The notes under the pieces were generated by a model. It was not told the DNA's origin. It did not search any database and was given only the letters and a program-made list of their open reading frames with translations. The position numbers and the translations under genes were made by a program. From IMG/VR virus record IMGVR_UViG_3300021963_000336, positions 1 through 36,987 of that record: 36,987 nucleotides of DNA, one strand, 5' to 3'. This DNA comes from a virus. Positions 6,607-13,096 of the stretch are shown in pieces (position 1 is the stretch's first letter; every line of letters starts with the position of its first letter).

Positions 6607-8138
6607 CAAAATGGACTCCCTTCGGTGCGTTGGGTTTGGGTCTCAAACGGTGCGTCTTGTTTCTCGTAGCGGGGGATGCGCCAGCAGCGCACCGCGCGGT
6701 TCTTCAGGAACAGGCTGATGGGCTCGCCGCCGATATCACGCATGCGCTGCGCCATCTTGGGAGCGGTCATGCCCTTGAAGTTGTTGCGCAACAGGTGCGC
6801 TTCGAGGTCTTTCATTCGGAAGTAGGTGCGGGCCTCATCTTCATCGGTCCACGGCCGGCCCATCAGGATTTCATCTCGGGCGAGCGCTTGCTGCATGTGC
6901 GTCGTGAACTCTTCCAAGAGGTCCATGAAGCGGCCGGTCACGCTGGTGTCCTCGCTGGCCACGGTGATCTGCTCGGTCTCCACCATCTCCTTCAGGAGGG
7001 CGTTGAGCAGGTTCTCCCAGTCTTGCTTGCGCAAGGTAGGCGGCACCACGTTGAGGCGCTCCAGGCAGGACTTCTGAAAGGCTGCTTGGTTGTACAGGCT
7101 CTCGGTGTCGAGTTCGATGCGCTTACCGTTGACGTCGAGGAACCACAACGGGGGCTCGCTCGCGTACTTGGACAGGCTCGCAATCTGCGCGGCATCCGGC
7201 GCGTGGGCCCCGATCCCAAACTTGCGGGTCCTGCACAGCCCGCTGTTGCAAAAGCTGTTGAGCGGCGAGTCCTTGCACTTGTACTGGTAGTCCTTCTTGC
7301 CCACCTGCTTGATGAGAATCTGCACCTCATTGTTGGGCAGGGGCGGCGCGACGACTTTCTGGTTGTACTCCACCATCTTGTCCTCCCAGCCCGTCGGGTA
7401 GACGCGCTTGAGGTAGACGCCAATGTTGAACATGCCGTTGTTGCGGGTGCCCTCGGGAAAGCCTTGTGCGCACAGAGCCTGGAGGCACGGTGGTCCATCC
7501 TTGATGGGGCTTTCGGCCTGTTTTGGCGGTTCTGGGAAGTTAAGCGGCACATCCTGCACGGCCGCGTCGTAGAGCGCATAGAACTCTTCGAGCGTAGCGG
7601 CGCTGCCGTCGGCGTTGATGGCGTAGCGCAGGCCGTTGTCCCCGCCGAAGTAGGGCAGGTTTAGGAAGTTGCCGGTGTCGCCGCGATCCACAAGAATCTC
7701 GGCTTGCTTGGGGAAAATCTCGCGCCCTGCTTCGCCCAGGAGCGAAGCGGCGTTCTTCAGGTACTGCTGGAAATCCCGCGCAGGGGCGGGCTCCTTGGTG
7801 AACAGAAAGACGTGCGCGCCGCCAGACTTGCTGCGGCACACGACCATGGGCAGCTTTAGCTGCGCGACCCGCTCAACGAGACCCCGGTGGTCCAGAGGAT
7901 ACTGGTCAATATCAATACAGCCCCAGATGCAGGAGTTATCCGCCCTGATCGGGATAATGCCCAGACTCGGTTCAACACCTTCGAGGTGCTTGACCCAGAG
8001 GTCATCGGTCGGGGGTTTGCGAACGACAGTTGCCTGTCCTGCTTGTTTTCCGTCTCCACGTTCGGCCTTTATTTTGTACGTGCCGTAGGCGATGTCCAGC
8101 CCGCTGAAGATCGCCTTGAATCTTGTTATGTCGGTCAT
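6606..8138 (-). CDS. Archaeo-eukaryotic-type (AEP, TOTE-like) DNA primase
   Basis: This is a 510-residue primase that should make RNA or DNA primers for the family A polymerase. The AEP catalytic motifs are in order: IDID with D76/D78, SGGAH with S105 and H109 (the sxH motif), and a third motif around 148-163 (ILVDRGDTGNFLNLPY). The F-L-N-L-P-Y-F-G-G stretch is what I know from the TOTE-conflict-system AEP family and its phage relatives. A second region has C218 followed by an RNNGMF helix, and C288, C297 and C302. It could be a PriCT-like zinc or iron-sulfur site. The C-terminal 170 residues are helical with no fused helicase motifs. The ribosome site GAGGG lies four bases before the ATG. 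Confidence 0.88.
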   Translation of the reverse strand: MTDITRFKAIFSGLDIAYGTYKIKAERGDGKQAGQATVVRKPPTDDLWVKHLEGVEPSLGIIPIRADNSCIWGCIDIDQYPLDHRGLVERVAQLKLPMVVCRSKSGGAHVFLFTKEPAPARDFQQYLKNAASLLGEAGREIFPKQAEILVDRGDTGNFLNLPYFGGDNGLRYAINADGSAATLEEFYALYDAAVQDVPLNFPEPPKQAESPIKDGPPCLQALCAQGFPEGTRNNGMFNIGVYLKRVYPTGWEDKMVEYNQKVVAPPLPNNEVQILIKQVGKKDYQYKCKDSPLNSFCNSGLCRTRKFGIGAHAPDAAQIASLSKYASEPPLWFLDVNGKRIELDTESLYNQAAFQKSCLERLNVVPPTLRKQDWENLLNALLKEMVETEQITVASEDTSVTGRFMDLLEEFTTHMQQALARDEILMGRPWTDEDEARTYFRMKDLEAHLLRNNFKGMTAPKMAQRMRDIGGEPISLFLKNRAVRCWRIPRYEKQDAPFETQTQRTEGSPF

Positions 8139-8251
8139 CGAACCCTCTATGAAGAAAGGTGGGGCCTACTCGCTGCGTCTGTCCCGGTGCGCAATCCCCG
8201 GGCTTTTGTTTTCAGTAGCGCGTATCCAGCATCCGCTTTCGGCCCCGGAAC
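8139..8251 (-). other. 113-base gap upstream of the primase gene
   Basis: This is the longest non-coding gap inside the replication operon. It holds the primase ribosome site (GAGGG at 8143-8147 on the minus strand). A short CCCGG/CCGGG inverted repeat is present, without a T-run. I see no convincing promoter or terminator, no small ORF with a ribosome site and no tRNA-like fold. Confidence 0.5.
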
Positions 8252-9025
8252 TTAGAACGGAGCGGGTCCGCCGGCAGCGGCGCCTTCTGCTTCGTGCTTG
8301 ACCTTCACTTCACCAGAGTTGATCTGCTGGGCAAAGCTCTTGGCGGCAGCGTACTGGTTGATATCTTCAATCGGGCCGATGCGCTCGACTTCCCAACCGT
8401 ACCACTTGCCCTTGTCGTTGGACTCGGCCTGGGTGGTCAGGCGATACACATGGCTGTACATCGCAGGGGTGTACGGGCCATTCTTGCCCATAAGCTTGGT
8501 GCTTTGCATCATGGTGTTCCACTTGCGGCTCTTCTTAAGCTGGGTGGACTTCATGACGATCAGCGCAGGCTCCGGGATGCCGCTGTCGTTGATGACCATC
8601 ACGTAGTGATTGGCCGTGTTCTCGATGTAGTTGCCGTTGTCCAGATAGTCCTTGTTGTCGCCCGGCTCGCGATGAGTGCGGGTGAGGATGTCGGACGTCG
8701 CCGGATAGATGGCTTGCGGAGCACCCGAGCCAGAGCCACGCGGGGCCCACTCGATGTACTGGCGCACGTAAGCAACGGGGATCACGGTGATGCCCTTCTT
8801 GCCGTCGTACAACTCGCCGCTGACGCTGTTCATGATGAAGCCGGGCATCGCGCCTTCGACCTCGCCAACCTCGGGGCTGGTGCTGGTCAGCAGCTTCAGG
8901 AAAGGCAGGGCGAAGTCGTCCTGGCCCATGCCGTTGAAGCCGCTATTGGCGTCTTGCTCGAAGTCGCTCGCGAGAGCGACGGAGTACTGCTTTTCCTCTT
9001 GAACTGCAACTTGGTTCTTGCTCAT
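8252..9025 (-). CDS. Conserved replication-operon protein, possible ssDNA-binding protein, 257 aa
   Basis: I do not recognise a named domain in this 257-residue protein. It has an acidic N-terminus, a beta-rich middle (about 55-210) with many aromatic residues (YVRQYIEW, NHYVMVIND, WYGWEVERIG), and a flexible Gly/Ala/Pro tail ending PAPF. A beta-rich aromatic core with a disordered C-terminus ending in Pro-Phe next to a primase is the outline of a phage ssDNA-binding protein. However, the tail carries only a few acidic residues, unlike bacterial SSB tails. I rate SSB as plausible but unproven; a recombination mediator is the alternative. The start ATG at 9025 has AAGGAAAA upstream. Confidence 0.7.
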   Translation of the reverse strand: MSKNQVAVQEEKQYSVALASDFEQDANSGFNGMGQDDFALPFLKLLTSTSPEVGEVEGAMPGFIMNSVSGELYDGKKGITVIPVAYVRQYIEWAPRGSGSGAPQAIYPATSDILTRTHREPGDNKDYLDNGNYIENTANHYVMVINDSGIPEPALIVMKSTQLKKSRKWNTMMQSTKLMGKNGPYTPAMYSHVYRLTTQAESNDKGKWYGWEVERIGPIEDINQYAAAKSFAQQINSGEVKVKHEAEGAAAGGPAPF

Positions 9026-9042
9026 GGTTCATTTTCCTTGGT

Positions 9043-9600
9043 TCATGCCGATTTGATGCTGGCTTTCTGGCCGACATAGACGCCAAAAAGCTCAGTGGGG
9101 AACTCGTTGCCGCGTTCCACCTGCTCGCGAACCCAGGCCTTGAGGGTCTGGGGTTCGATCTTCTGCGCCTGCTCCACAGGATAGTTTTGCTCACGCAGTT
9201 GATTCAGAAGCGTCTCGCACAGCTTGTCCTCGTTGCGGCCAAACCGGACAGAGACGGTGTTCTTGATGATGTCGTCGTACCCGTGCTCACGCAGCCATTC
9301 ATAGGCCTGCGCGCGCTTTTCCTCGGGGATGCTGGCGCTGTAGAACGGCTTGACGACGATCTCGCTGCCATCGGTCATCGAGAACTTGGTCAGACCCAGC
9401 TCTTGGAGCATCGCAGGGATGGTCTCCTCCAGAAGCTTGCGGTACTGGCTCTTGCGCTCGGTGAGGATAGTGTCGATCTCCTCGATCTCTTTTTCCAATT
9501 CCTTGGCGCGCTTGGCCAAAGCACCAACGGAGGACAGGTCCTCGTTCTTGACTTGCAGGGCGCCAGCGTCCTGCTCAAACATGTCGCGTAGATTACTCAT
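9043..9600 (-). CDS. Coiled-coil conserved phage protein of unknown function, 185 aa
   Basis: Residues about 21-65 are a long charged coiled-coil helix pair (AKRAKELEKEIEEIDTILTE onward). A beta hairpin (FSMTDGSEIVVKPFYSASI) and a helical C-terminal half ending in a FGVYVGQKASIK strand follow. I chose ATG 9600 over an ATG nine codons upstream because AAGGAGAAAGCG sits directly before it. The gene is embedded in the 3' end of the preceding gene, with an 8-base overlap. The helical hairpin loosely recalls host-nuclease inhibitors of the Gam type, but no diagnostic residue supports this. It is the second gene after the leftward promoter, so it is made early. Confidence 0.75.
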   Translation of the reverse strand: MSNLRDMFEQDAGALQVKNEDLSSVGALAKRAKELEKEIEEIDTILTERKSQYRKLLEETIPAMLQELGLTKFSMTDGSEIVVKPFYSASIPEEKRAQAYEWLREHGYDDIIKNTVSVRFGRNEDKLCETLLNQLREQNYPVEQAQKIEPQTLKAWVREQVERGNEFPTELFGVYVGQKASIKSA

Positions 9601-9922
9601 CGCTTTCTCCTTTCTCAGTGATATCAATCTTAACAGGGATGTACATGCGCTCGCGGCGGTCCCACTTCAGCGCGGTGTAGCGGCCAGAGTTATAGAAAGC
9701 AGCTATCGAGCAGGCCAAGCCGATAGCCACAGGGTCCCCTGTCAAAAGCAGGAAGTCCCCATCCTTGTAGTCGCGCAGTTTGCGCCTCAGGGACCGAACG
9801 GTCGGGACCGTGCTGAACGCGATTTGGGTGTTTGAAGGCAACAAGACCTTCATATCTCCATAGCGCATTGCAGGGGCCAGATCGTGATTCGGCATCTCCT
9901 GAACGATGTAGACAATTGCCAC
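9593..9922 (-). CDS. First gene of the replication operon, small hypothetical protein, 109 aa
   Basis: This is a 109-residue protein with a GTG start at 9922 and a strong AAGGAGAG ribosome site. The sequence is compact alpha/beta: a first strand AIVYIV, an arginine-rich segment VRSLRRKLRDYKDGDFLLL, then GDPVAIGLACSIAAFYNSGR, a Gly/Ala-rich helix, and a final strand with WDRRERMYIPV. The D-F-L-L-L-T-G-D-P-V-A-I-G order suggests a small Rossmann-like fold. I recall similar short proteins in phage early regions without known function. Being promoter-proximal, it is likely the first protein of this operon to appear. Confidence 0.75.
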   Translation of the reverse strand: MAIVYIVQEMPNHDLAPAMRYGDMKVLLPSNTQIAFSTVPTVRSLRRKLRDYKDGDFLLLTGDPVAIGLACSIAAFYNSGRYTALKWDRRERMYIPVKIDITEKGESDE

Positions 9923-9954
9923 GTTTACGCTCTCCTTTCTTAAAACGTGCCGCT

Positions 9955-9964
9955 AGTGTACACT
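9955..9964. promoter_or_regulatory. Perfect 10-bp palindrome AGTGTACACT over the -10 box (possible operator)
   Basis: AGTGTACACT is its own reverse complement. It contains TACACT on both strands, so it supplies the -10 box of the leftward promoter. It could also supply one for rightward transcription (TACACT at 9959-9964), with a weak TTTCTT -35 at 9936-9941. A dimeric regulator bound here would control both operons at once. The HTH proteins of the left operon are candidates. This is inference from symmetry and position. Confidence 0.5.
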
Positions 9965-9982
9965 TGGCCGCAGGGCTGTCAA
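9955..9982 (-). promoter_or_regulatory. Leftward sigma70 promoter for the replication operon
   Basis: Read on the minus strand, TTGACA (9982-9977) and TACACT (9960-9955) are separated by 16 bases. The start point would be near 9948, about 25 bases before the GTG at 9922. The -35 is a perfect consensus, and the -10 is the same hexamer as in the early promoter at 843-848. No other good promoter is visible upstream of the seven-gene operon. Confidence 0.75.
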
Positions 9983-10009
9983 GCCCCTTTTTAAGAAAGG
10001 TAGAGAGTC

Positions 10010-11461
10010 ATGGATTATTTTTTAGAGCGGTACCCCTTTAGGAACAAGCCGTTCCTGCACCAAGCGGCCTTTTTGCAGCGTTTCTGGGAGGACCCGCACG
10101 TCGCGCTCCTTGCAGACATGGGCACGGGCAAGAGCTTCATGCTCATCAACAACGCAGCGATGCTCTACGACAAGGGCAAGATCAACGCAATGTTGGTGGT
10201 CGCGCCCAAGGGCGTGTATCGGAATTGGTACACAGGGGAAATCCCTAAGCACATGCCTGAGCACGTGCCCTACACGATGGCCTGCTGGTCACCGACGCCA
10301 CGCAAGGCGGAGCGCGAACAGATGGACCAGATGCTCAACGCAGTGGACACGCTGCGCATCCTGGTCATGAACGTCGAGGCGTTCAGCACCGAGAAGGGCG
10401 TTGCGTTTGCCCGCACCTTCCTGCGGGTGACCAACGCCTACATGGCCATTGATGAGAGCACCACCATCAAGACGCCCAACGCCAAGCGCACCAAGAACAT
10501 CATCAAGGCAGGCAAGGAGGCGCGCTACAAGCGCATCGCTACGGGCTCTCCTGTCACCAAGAGTCCGCTGGACCTGTTCAGCCAGTGCGAGTTCCTCTCG
10601 CCCACGTGCCTCAACTACAACAGCTTTTACGCCTTCCAGGCGCGGTACGCGGTCCTTGTCGAGAGGCGCATGCCCACACACACGTTCAAGCAGATCGTCG
10701 GCTACCGGCACCTCGAAGAGTTGCAGAAGAAGCTCAACCATTTCTCCTTCCGCGTGACCAAAGAAGAGTGCCTGGACCTGCCGGACAAGGTGTTCATCCG
10801 CCGTGACATTGAACTCACTGATGAGCAGGCCAAGGCCTACAGCCAGATGAAGCTCATGGCGCTCACGATGATCGACGGCAACTTGATGTCCACCAAGAAT
10901 GCGCTCACGCAGATCATGCGTCTGCACCAGATCGTCTGCGGCCACGTGAAGTACGACGACGGCACAGAGGTTGACCTGCCCAACAACCGCATCAAAGAGC
11001 TGCTGGCCACCATCGAGGAGTGCGACGGAAAAATCATCATCTGGGCCAACTACCGGCGCGACATCGAGAACATCAAGAAGGCCTTGGCAGAGGAGTATGG
11101 GATGACCACCGTGGCTACCTACTACGGCGACACCGAGGCAGAGGATCGGCAATCGATCGTAGAGAAGTTCCAGGACCCCAGCAGTGGGCTGCGCTTCTTT
11201 GTCGGTAACCCACGCACCGGCGGCTACGGCCTGACGCTCACCGAGGCCAAGACGGTCATCTACTACAGCAACAGCTTTGACCTGGAAGTGCGCTTGCAAA
11301 GCGAGGACCGCGCTCACCGCATCGGCCAGACCAAGAGCGTGACCTACATCGACTTCATCAGCCCCAACACTGTCGATGAGCACATCGTCAAGGCGCTCCG
11401 CAGCAAGATCAACATCGCCTCGCAAGTGCTGGGCGAAGAACTCAAAGAATGGATCAAGTAA
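10010..11461 (+). CDS. SNF2-type superfamily 2 helicase/translocase
   Basis: This 483-residue DNA translocase has complete SF2/SNF2 motifs: Walker A DMGTGKS (36-42), VVAPKGVYRNW (63-73, motif Ia), a DES box (148-150) in place of DEAH, ATGSP (motif III), IIIWANYR in the C-terminal lobe, then GYGLTLTEA and DRAHRIGQ (433-440, motif VI). The QxxDRxHRIGQ form is diagnostic of the SNF2 family. Phages with this arrangement use such proteins in replication or recombination, perhaps for fork remodelling. It is the first gene of the rightward operon that diverges from the replication operon, with AAGAAAGG some 14 bases before the ATG. It is coupled to the nuclease gene, which begins inside its last codons. 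Confidence 0.95.
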   Translation: MDYFLERYPFRNKPFLHQAAFLQRFWEDPHVALLADMGTGKSFMLINNAAMLYDKGKINAMLVVAPKGVYRNWYTGEIPKHMPEHVPYTMACWSPTPRKAEREQMDQMLNAVDTLRILVMNVEAFSTEKGVAFARTFLRVTNAYMAIDESTTIKTPNAKRTKNIIKAGKEARYKRIATGSPVTKSPLDLFSQCEFLSPTCLNYNSFYAFQARYAVLVERRMPTHTFKQIVGYRHLEELQKKLNHFSFRVTKEECLDLPDKVFIRRDIELTDEQAKAYSQMKLMALTMIDGNLMSTKNALTQIMRLHQIVCGHVKYDDGTEVDLPNNRIKELLATIEECDGKIIIWANYRRDIENIKKALAEEYGMTTVATYYGDTEAEDRQSIVEKFQDPSSGLRFFVGNPRTGGYGLTLTEAKTVIYYSNSFDLEVRLQSEDRAHRIGQTKSVTYIDFISPNTVDEHIVKALRSKINIASQVLGEELKEWIK

Positions 11462-12201
11462 TGCAGCTCATCAACATGCGCAAGCGCTACATGTACAAAA
11501 AAATCGAAAGGCTAGACAGGTCCACGGGACGTGTATATCAAATCGACATGGACAGCATCCCGGTGCCCAGTGTCACCACGATTCTTGATCAGACCAAAGA
11601 CAAGAGCGACCTAAAGGGCTGGGAGGATCGTGTGGGCAAGGCAGAAGCCGATCGCGTTCGCACAGAAGCAGCCACCGTCGGCACCCACATGCACAACGTC
11701 ATCGAGCGCCTGCTCCTGAACCGACCACTGGACACGCCGCGCACATGGCAGCAGGTCCAAGGCTACCGGATGGGTCACCAGCTCATCGAGCATTTCTTCC
11801 CGCATGTTGATGAGGTCTGGGGGACGGAGATTCCCCTGTATGTGCCCAACGTGTATGCGGGAACATCCGACTGCATTGGCGTGTACAAGGGCAAGCCCTG
11901 CATCATGGACTTCAAGCAGACCAACAAACCCAAAAAGCGCGAGTGGATTGAAGACTACTTCGTCCAGCTTGCGGCGTACGCAGAAGCGCACGACAAGGTC
12001 CACGGGACCAAGATAGATTTGGGCGTGATCATGATGATGTCCCGGGCCGGAGAACCGCAGGAGTTCATCACCGCCGGCCGGGAGTTCGACGGCTACAAGG
12101 ACAAGTGGTGGCGCCGCGTTGAGGCGTTCCAAAAAAAGAGTCAGGGGCCGATGGCAACCCCTGACTCAAGTGCCATCAAGGAGGGAGACTCTCCGGGCTA
12201 A
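11449..12201 (+). CDS. PD-(D/E)XK nuclease (Cas4/RecB/MGME1-like)
   Basis: This is a 250-residue nuclease of the restriction-endonuclease fold. Key residues are GTHMHNVIE (78-86, H80), E127, GTSD (D141), IMDFKQT with D154 and K156 (the D-x-K catalytic pair) and QLAAY (173-177), the Q-x3-Y motif of RecB/Cas4-like exonucleases. The N-terminus (PVPSVTTIL, 38-46) matches the MGME1-like pattern. No cysteine cluster for an iron-sulfur site is seen, unlike Cas4. Likely roles are end resection, recombination or host-DNA degradation. Translation may begin at ATG 11449 or at ATG 11461, which overlaps the SNF2 stop as TAATG. The last 25 or so codons overlap a terminator of the opposite strand. Confidence 0.93.
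   Translation: MDQVMQLINMRKRYMYKKIERLDRSTGRVYQIDMDSIPVPSVTTILDQTKDKSDLKGWEDRVGKAEADRVRTEAATVGTHMHNVIERLLLNRPLDTPRTWQQVQGYRMGHQLIEHFFPHVDEVWGTEIPLYVPNVYAGTSDCIGVYKGKPCIMDFKQTNKPKKREWIEDYFVQLAAYAEAHDKVHGTKIDLGVIMMMSRAGEPQEFITAGREFDGYKDKWWRRVEAFQKKSQGPMATPDSSAIKEGDSPG
12131..12167 (-). terminator. Rho-independent terminator of the late operon, inside the nuclease gene
   Basis: GAGTCAGGGG (12138-12147) and CCCCTGACTC (12158-12167) form a perfect 10-bp stem with a 10-base loop. On the minus strand the hairpin is followed by seven T (12137-12131). It lies 53 bases past the stop of the last late gene (12221). It is within the coding sequence of the convergent nuclease, whose C-terminal 20 or so residues are therefore shaped by it. 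Confidence 0.9.
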
Positions 12202-12220
12202 GTGATGGCAACTGCAACCG

Positions 12221-12382
12221 TTACTTGGCCTTAGCCGCGCGGATGTTATCCACCATGTTCGGGTAAGGGCGACCTGCCTTCTTTGCGGCTGCTTTGGCAG
12301 CCGTTTTCTTGGCAGGGCTAAGCTTCTTGGACGGTCCAAGGCCCTTGGGCCGTGGTTTGTCCCACACGGGTTTTTTCATCAT
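12221..12382 (-). CDS. Small Lys/Ala-rich basic protein, 53 aa
   Basis: This 53-residue gene is easily missed. The start is ATG at 12382 (or the adjacent ATG at 12379), with TTGGAG four to seven bases before it; the stop is TAA at 12221. The sequence is strongly basic: an MKKPVWDKPRPKGL N-terminus, then KKLSPAKKTAAKAAAKKAG, and a conserved-looking RPYPNMVDNIRAA end. I recall short proteins of this pattern (MKKPVW, SPAKK, AGRPYPN) near phage structural genes, without known function. The Lys/Ala run resembles DNA-compacting, histone-H1-like tails, so packaged DNA binding is possible. It is the last gene of the late operon, before the terminator at 12131-12167. Confidence 0.75.
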   Translation of the reverse strand: MMKKPVWDKPRPKGLGPSKKLSPAKKTAAKAAAKKAGRPYPNMVDNIRAAKAK

Positions 12383-12391
12383 GTTCTCCAA

Positions 12392-13093
12392 TTAAAAAAG
12401 ACTGCCACCTTGGCCGCCACTTTGCGGAGCGCCTTGCGCGCCGCCCTGCGCGCCAGAGGGGCCAATACTGGGCGCAGGGGTGGAAGAATATGAGGGCAGT
12501 TTGGGGCCCTGGTATGACGAGGGCATTTGCAAGCCGATGGATTGATAGTTAAAAGATTTGTTAGACGGGCCAAACCCTTGAGGAGTTGAAGGACCCATTG
12601 AAGGAGTATTGGGCATCGCAGGGCCTAGCGTACCCGGAGGAGCGGGAGGGGCAAATTGCTGTTGCTGTAATTGCCCCTGCGGGGATACCGGTTGAATTCC
12701 TACCGATGGGGTACTCGGCATTGCTGGGCCTAGCGTACCCGGGAGAGCAGGAGCGGCAAATTGCTGCATGGATGGGATTGACATCGATGGGGTACTTGGC
12801 ATTGCTGGGCCTAGCATACCCGGGGGAGCAGGAGCGGCAAATTGTTGCAGTTGCTGCGAAGACAGCAACTGCATGTATGGATTTGTGGATTGGGGCGCCA
12901 TTTGAGGCATGCTTTGCAACATAGGCGAAGACAAAGAACCGATCCCCCCTTGTGTTGCCATATCTTGTGCAGCCGCCCCCTGTTGAAGTCTCATCATTAC
13001 ATCAGGAGATGCGCCAAATGAGGGCTGCATAACAGGGACGGGCGTAGCCTGCATCGGCGCTTGCGGACGGCTGAATAGATTAAAGAAAGGCAT
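12392..13093 (-). CDS. Repeat-rich Pro/Gln/Gly virion-region protein, 233 aa
   Basis: This is a 233-residue low-complexity protein rich in Pro, Gln, Gly, Ser and Met. Three copies of a unit near QQFAAPAPPGMLGPAMPSTP occupy about residues 83-165; the DNA copies are at 12612-12660, 12717-12765 and 12798-12846. The C-terminal 40 residues are Gly/Gln/Ser-rich and end GGQGGSLF. Disordered, Met/Pro-rich composition is shared with the 819-aa gene of the same operon. The context suggests a minor virion or assembly protein, but no homologue is recognised. The gene starts three bases after the upstream stop, with GAGGTAACCC before the ATG. Confidence 0.75.
   Translation of the reverse strand: MPFFNLFSRPQAPMQATPVPVMQPSFGASPDVMMRLQQGAAAQDMATQGGIGSLSSPMLQSMPQMAPQSTNPYMQLLSSQQLQQFAAPAPPGMLGPAMPSTPSMSIPSMQQFAAPALPGTLGPAMPSTPSVGIQPVSPQGQLQQQQFAPPAPPGTLGPAMPNTPSMGPSTPQGFGPSNKSFNYQSIGLQMPSSYQGPKLPSYSSTPAPSIGPSGAQGGAQGAPQSGGQGGSLF
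12612..12846 (-). repeat. Three 49-bp direct repeats inside the Pro/Gln/Gly gene
   Basis: Copies at 12612-12660, 12717-12765 and 12798-12846 share a GGGCCTAGC-tACCCGG core followed by GGCAAATTG. They are spaced 105 and 81 bases apart, both multiples of three, so the frame is kept. The two right-hand copies also share the sequence just before them (GATGGGGTACT). Unequal recombination could change copy number without breaking the gene. Confidence 0.85.
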
Positions 13094-13096
13094 GGG

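Noticed and set aside
6630-7664. Plus-strand open frame (344 codons) opposite the primase
   Set aside because: This is an antisense shadow; the catalytic AEP motifs are on the minus strand.
10289-11425. Minus-strand open frame (378 codons) opposite the SNF2 gene
   Set aside because: SNF2 motifs are on the plus strand; the antisense frame is an unbroken shadow without domain features.
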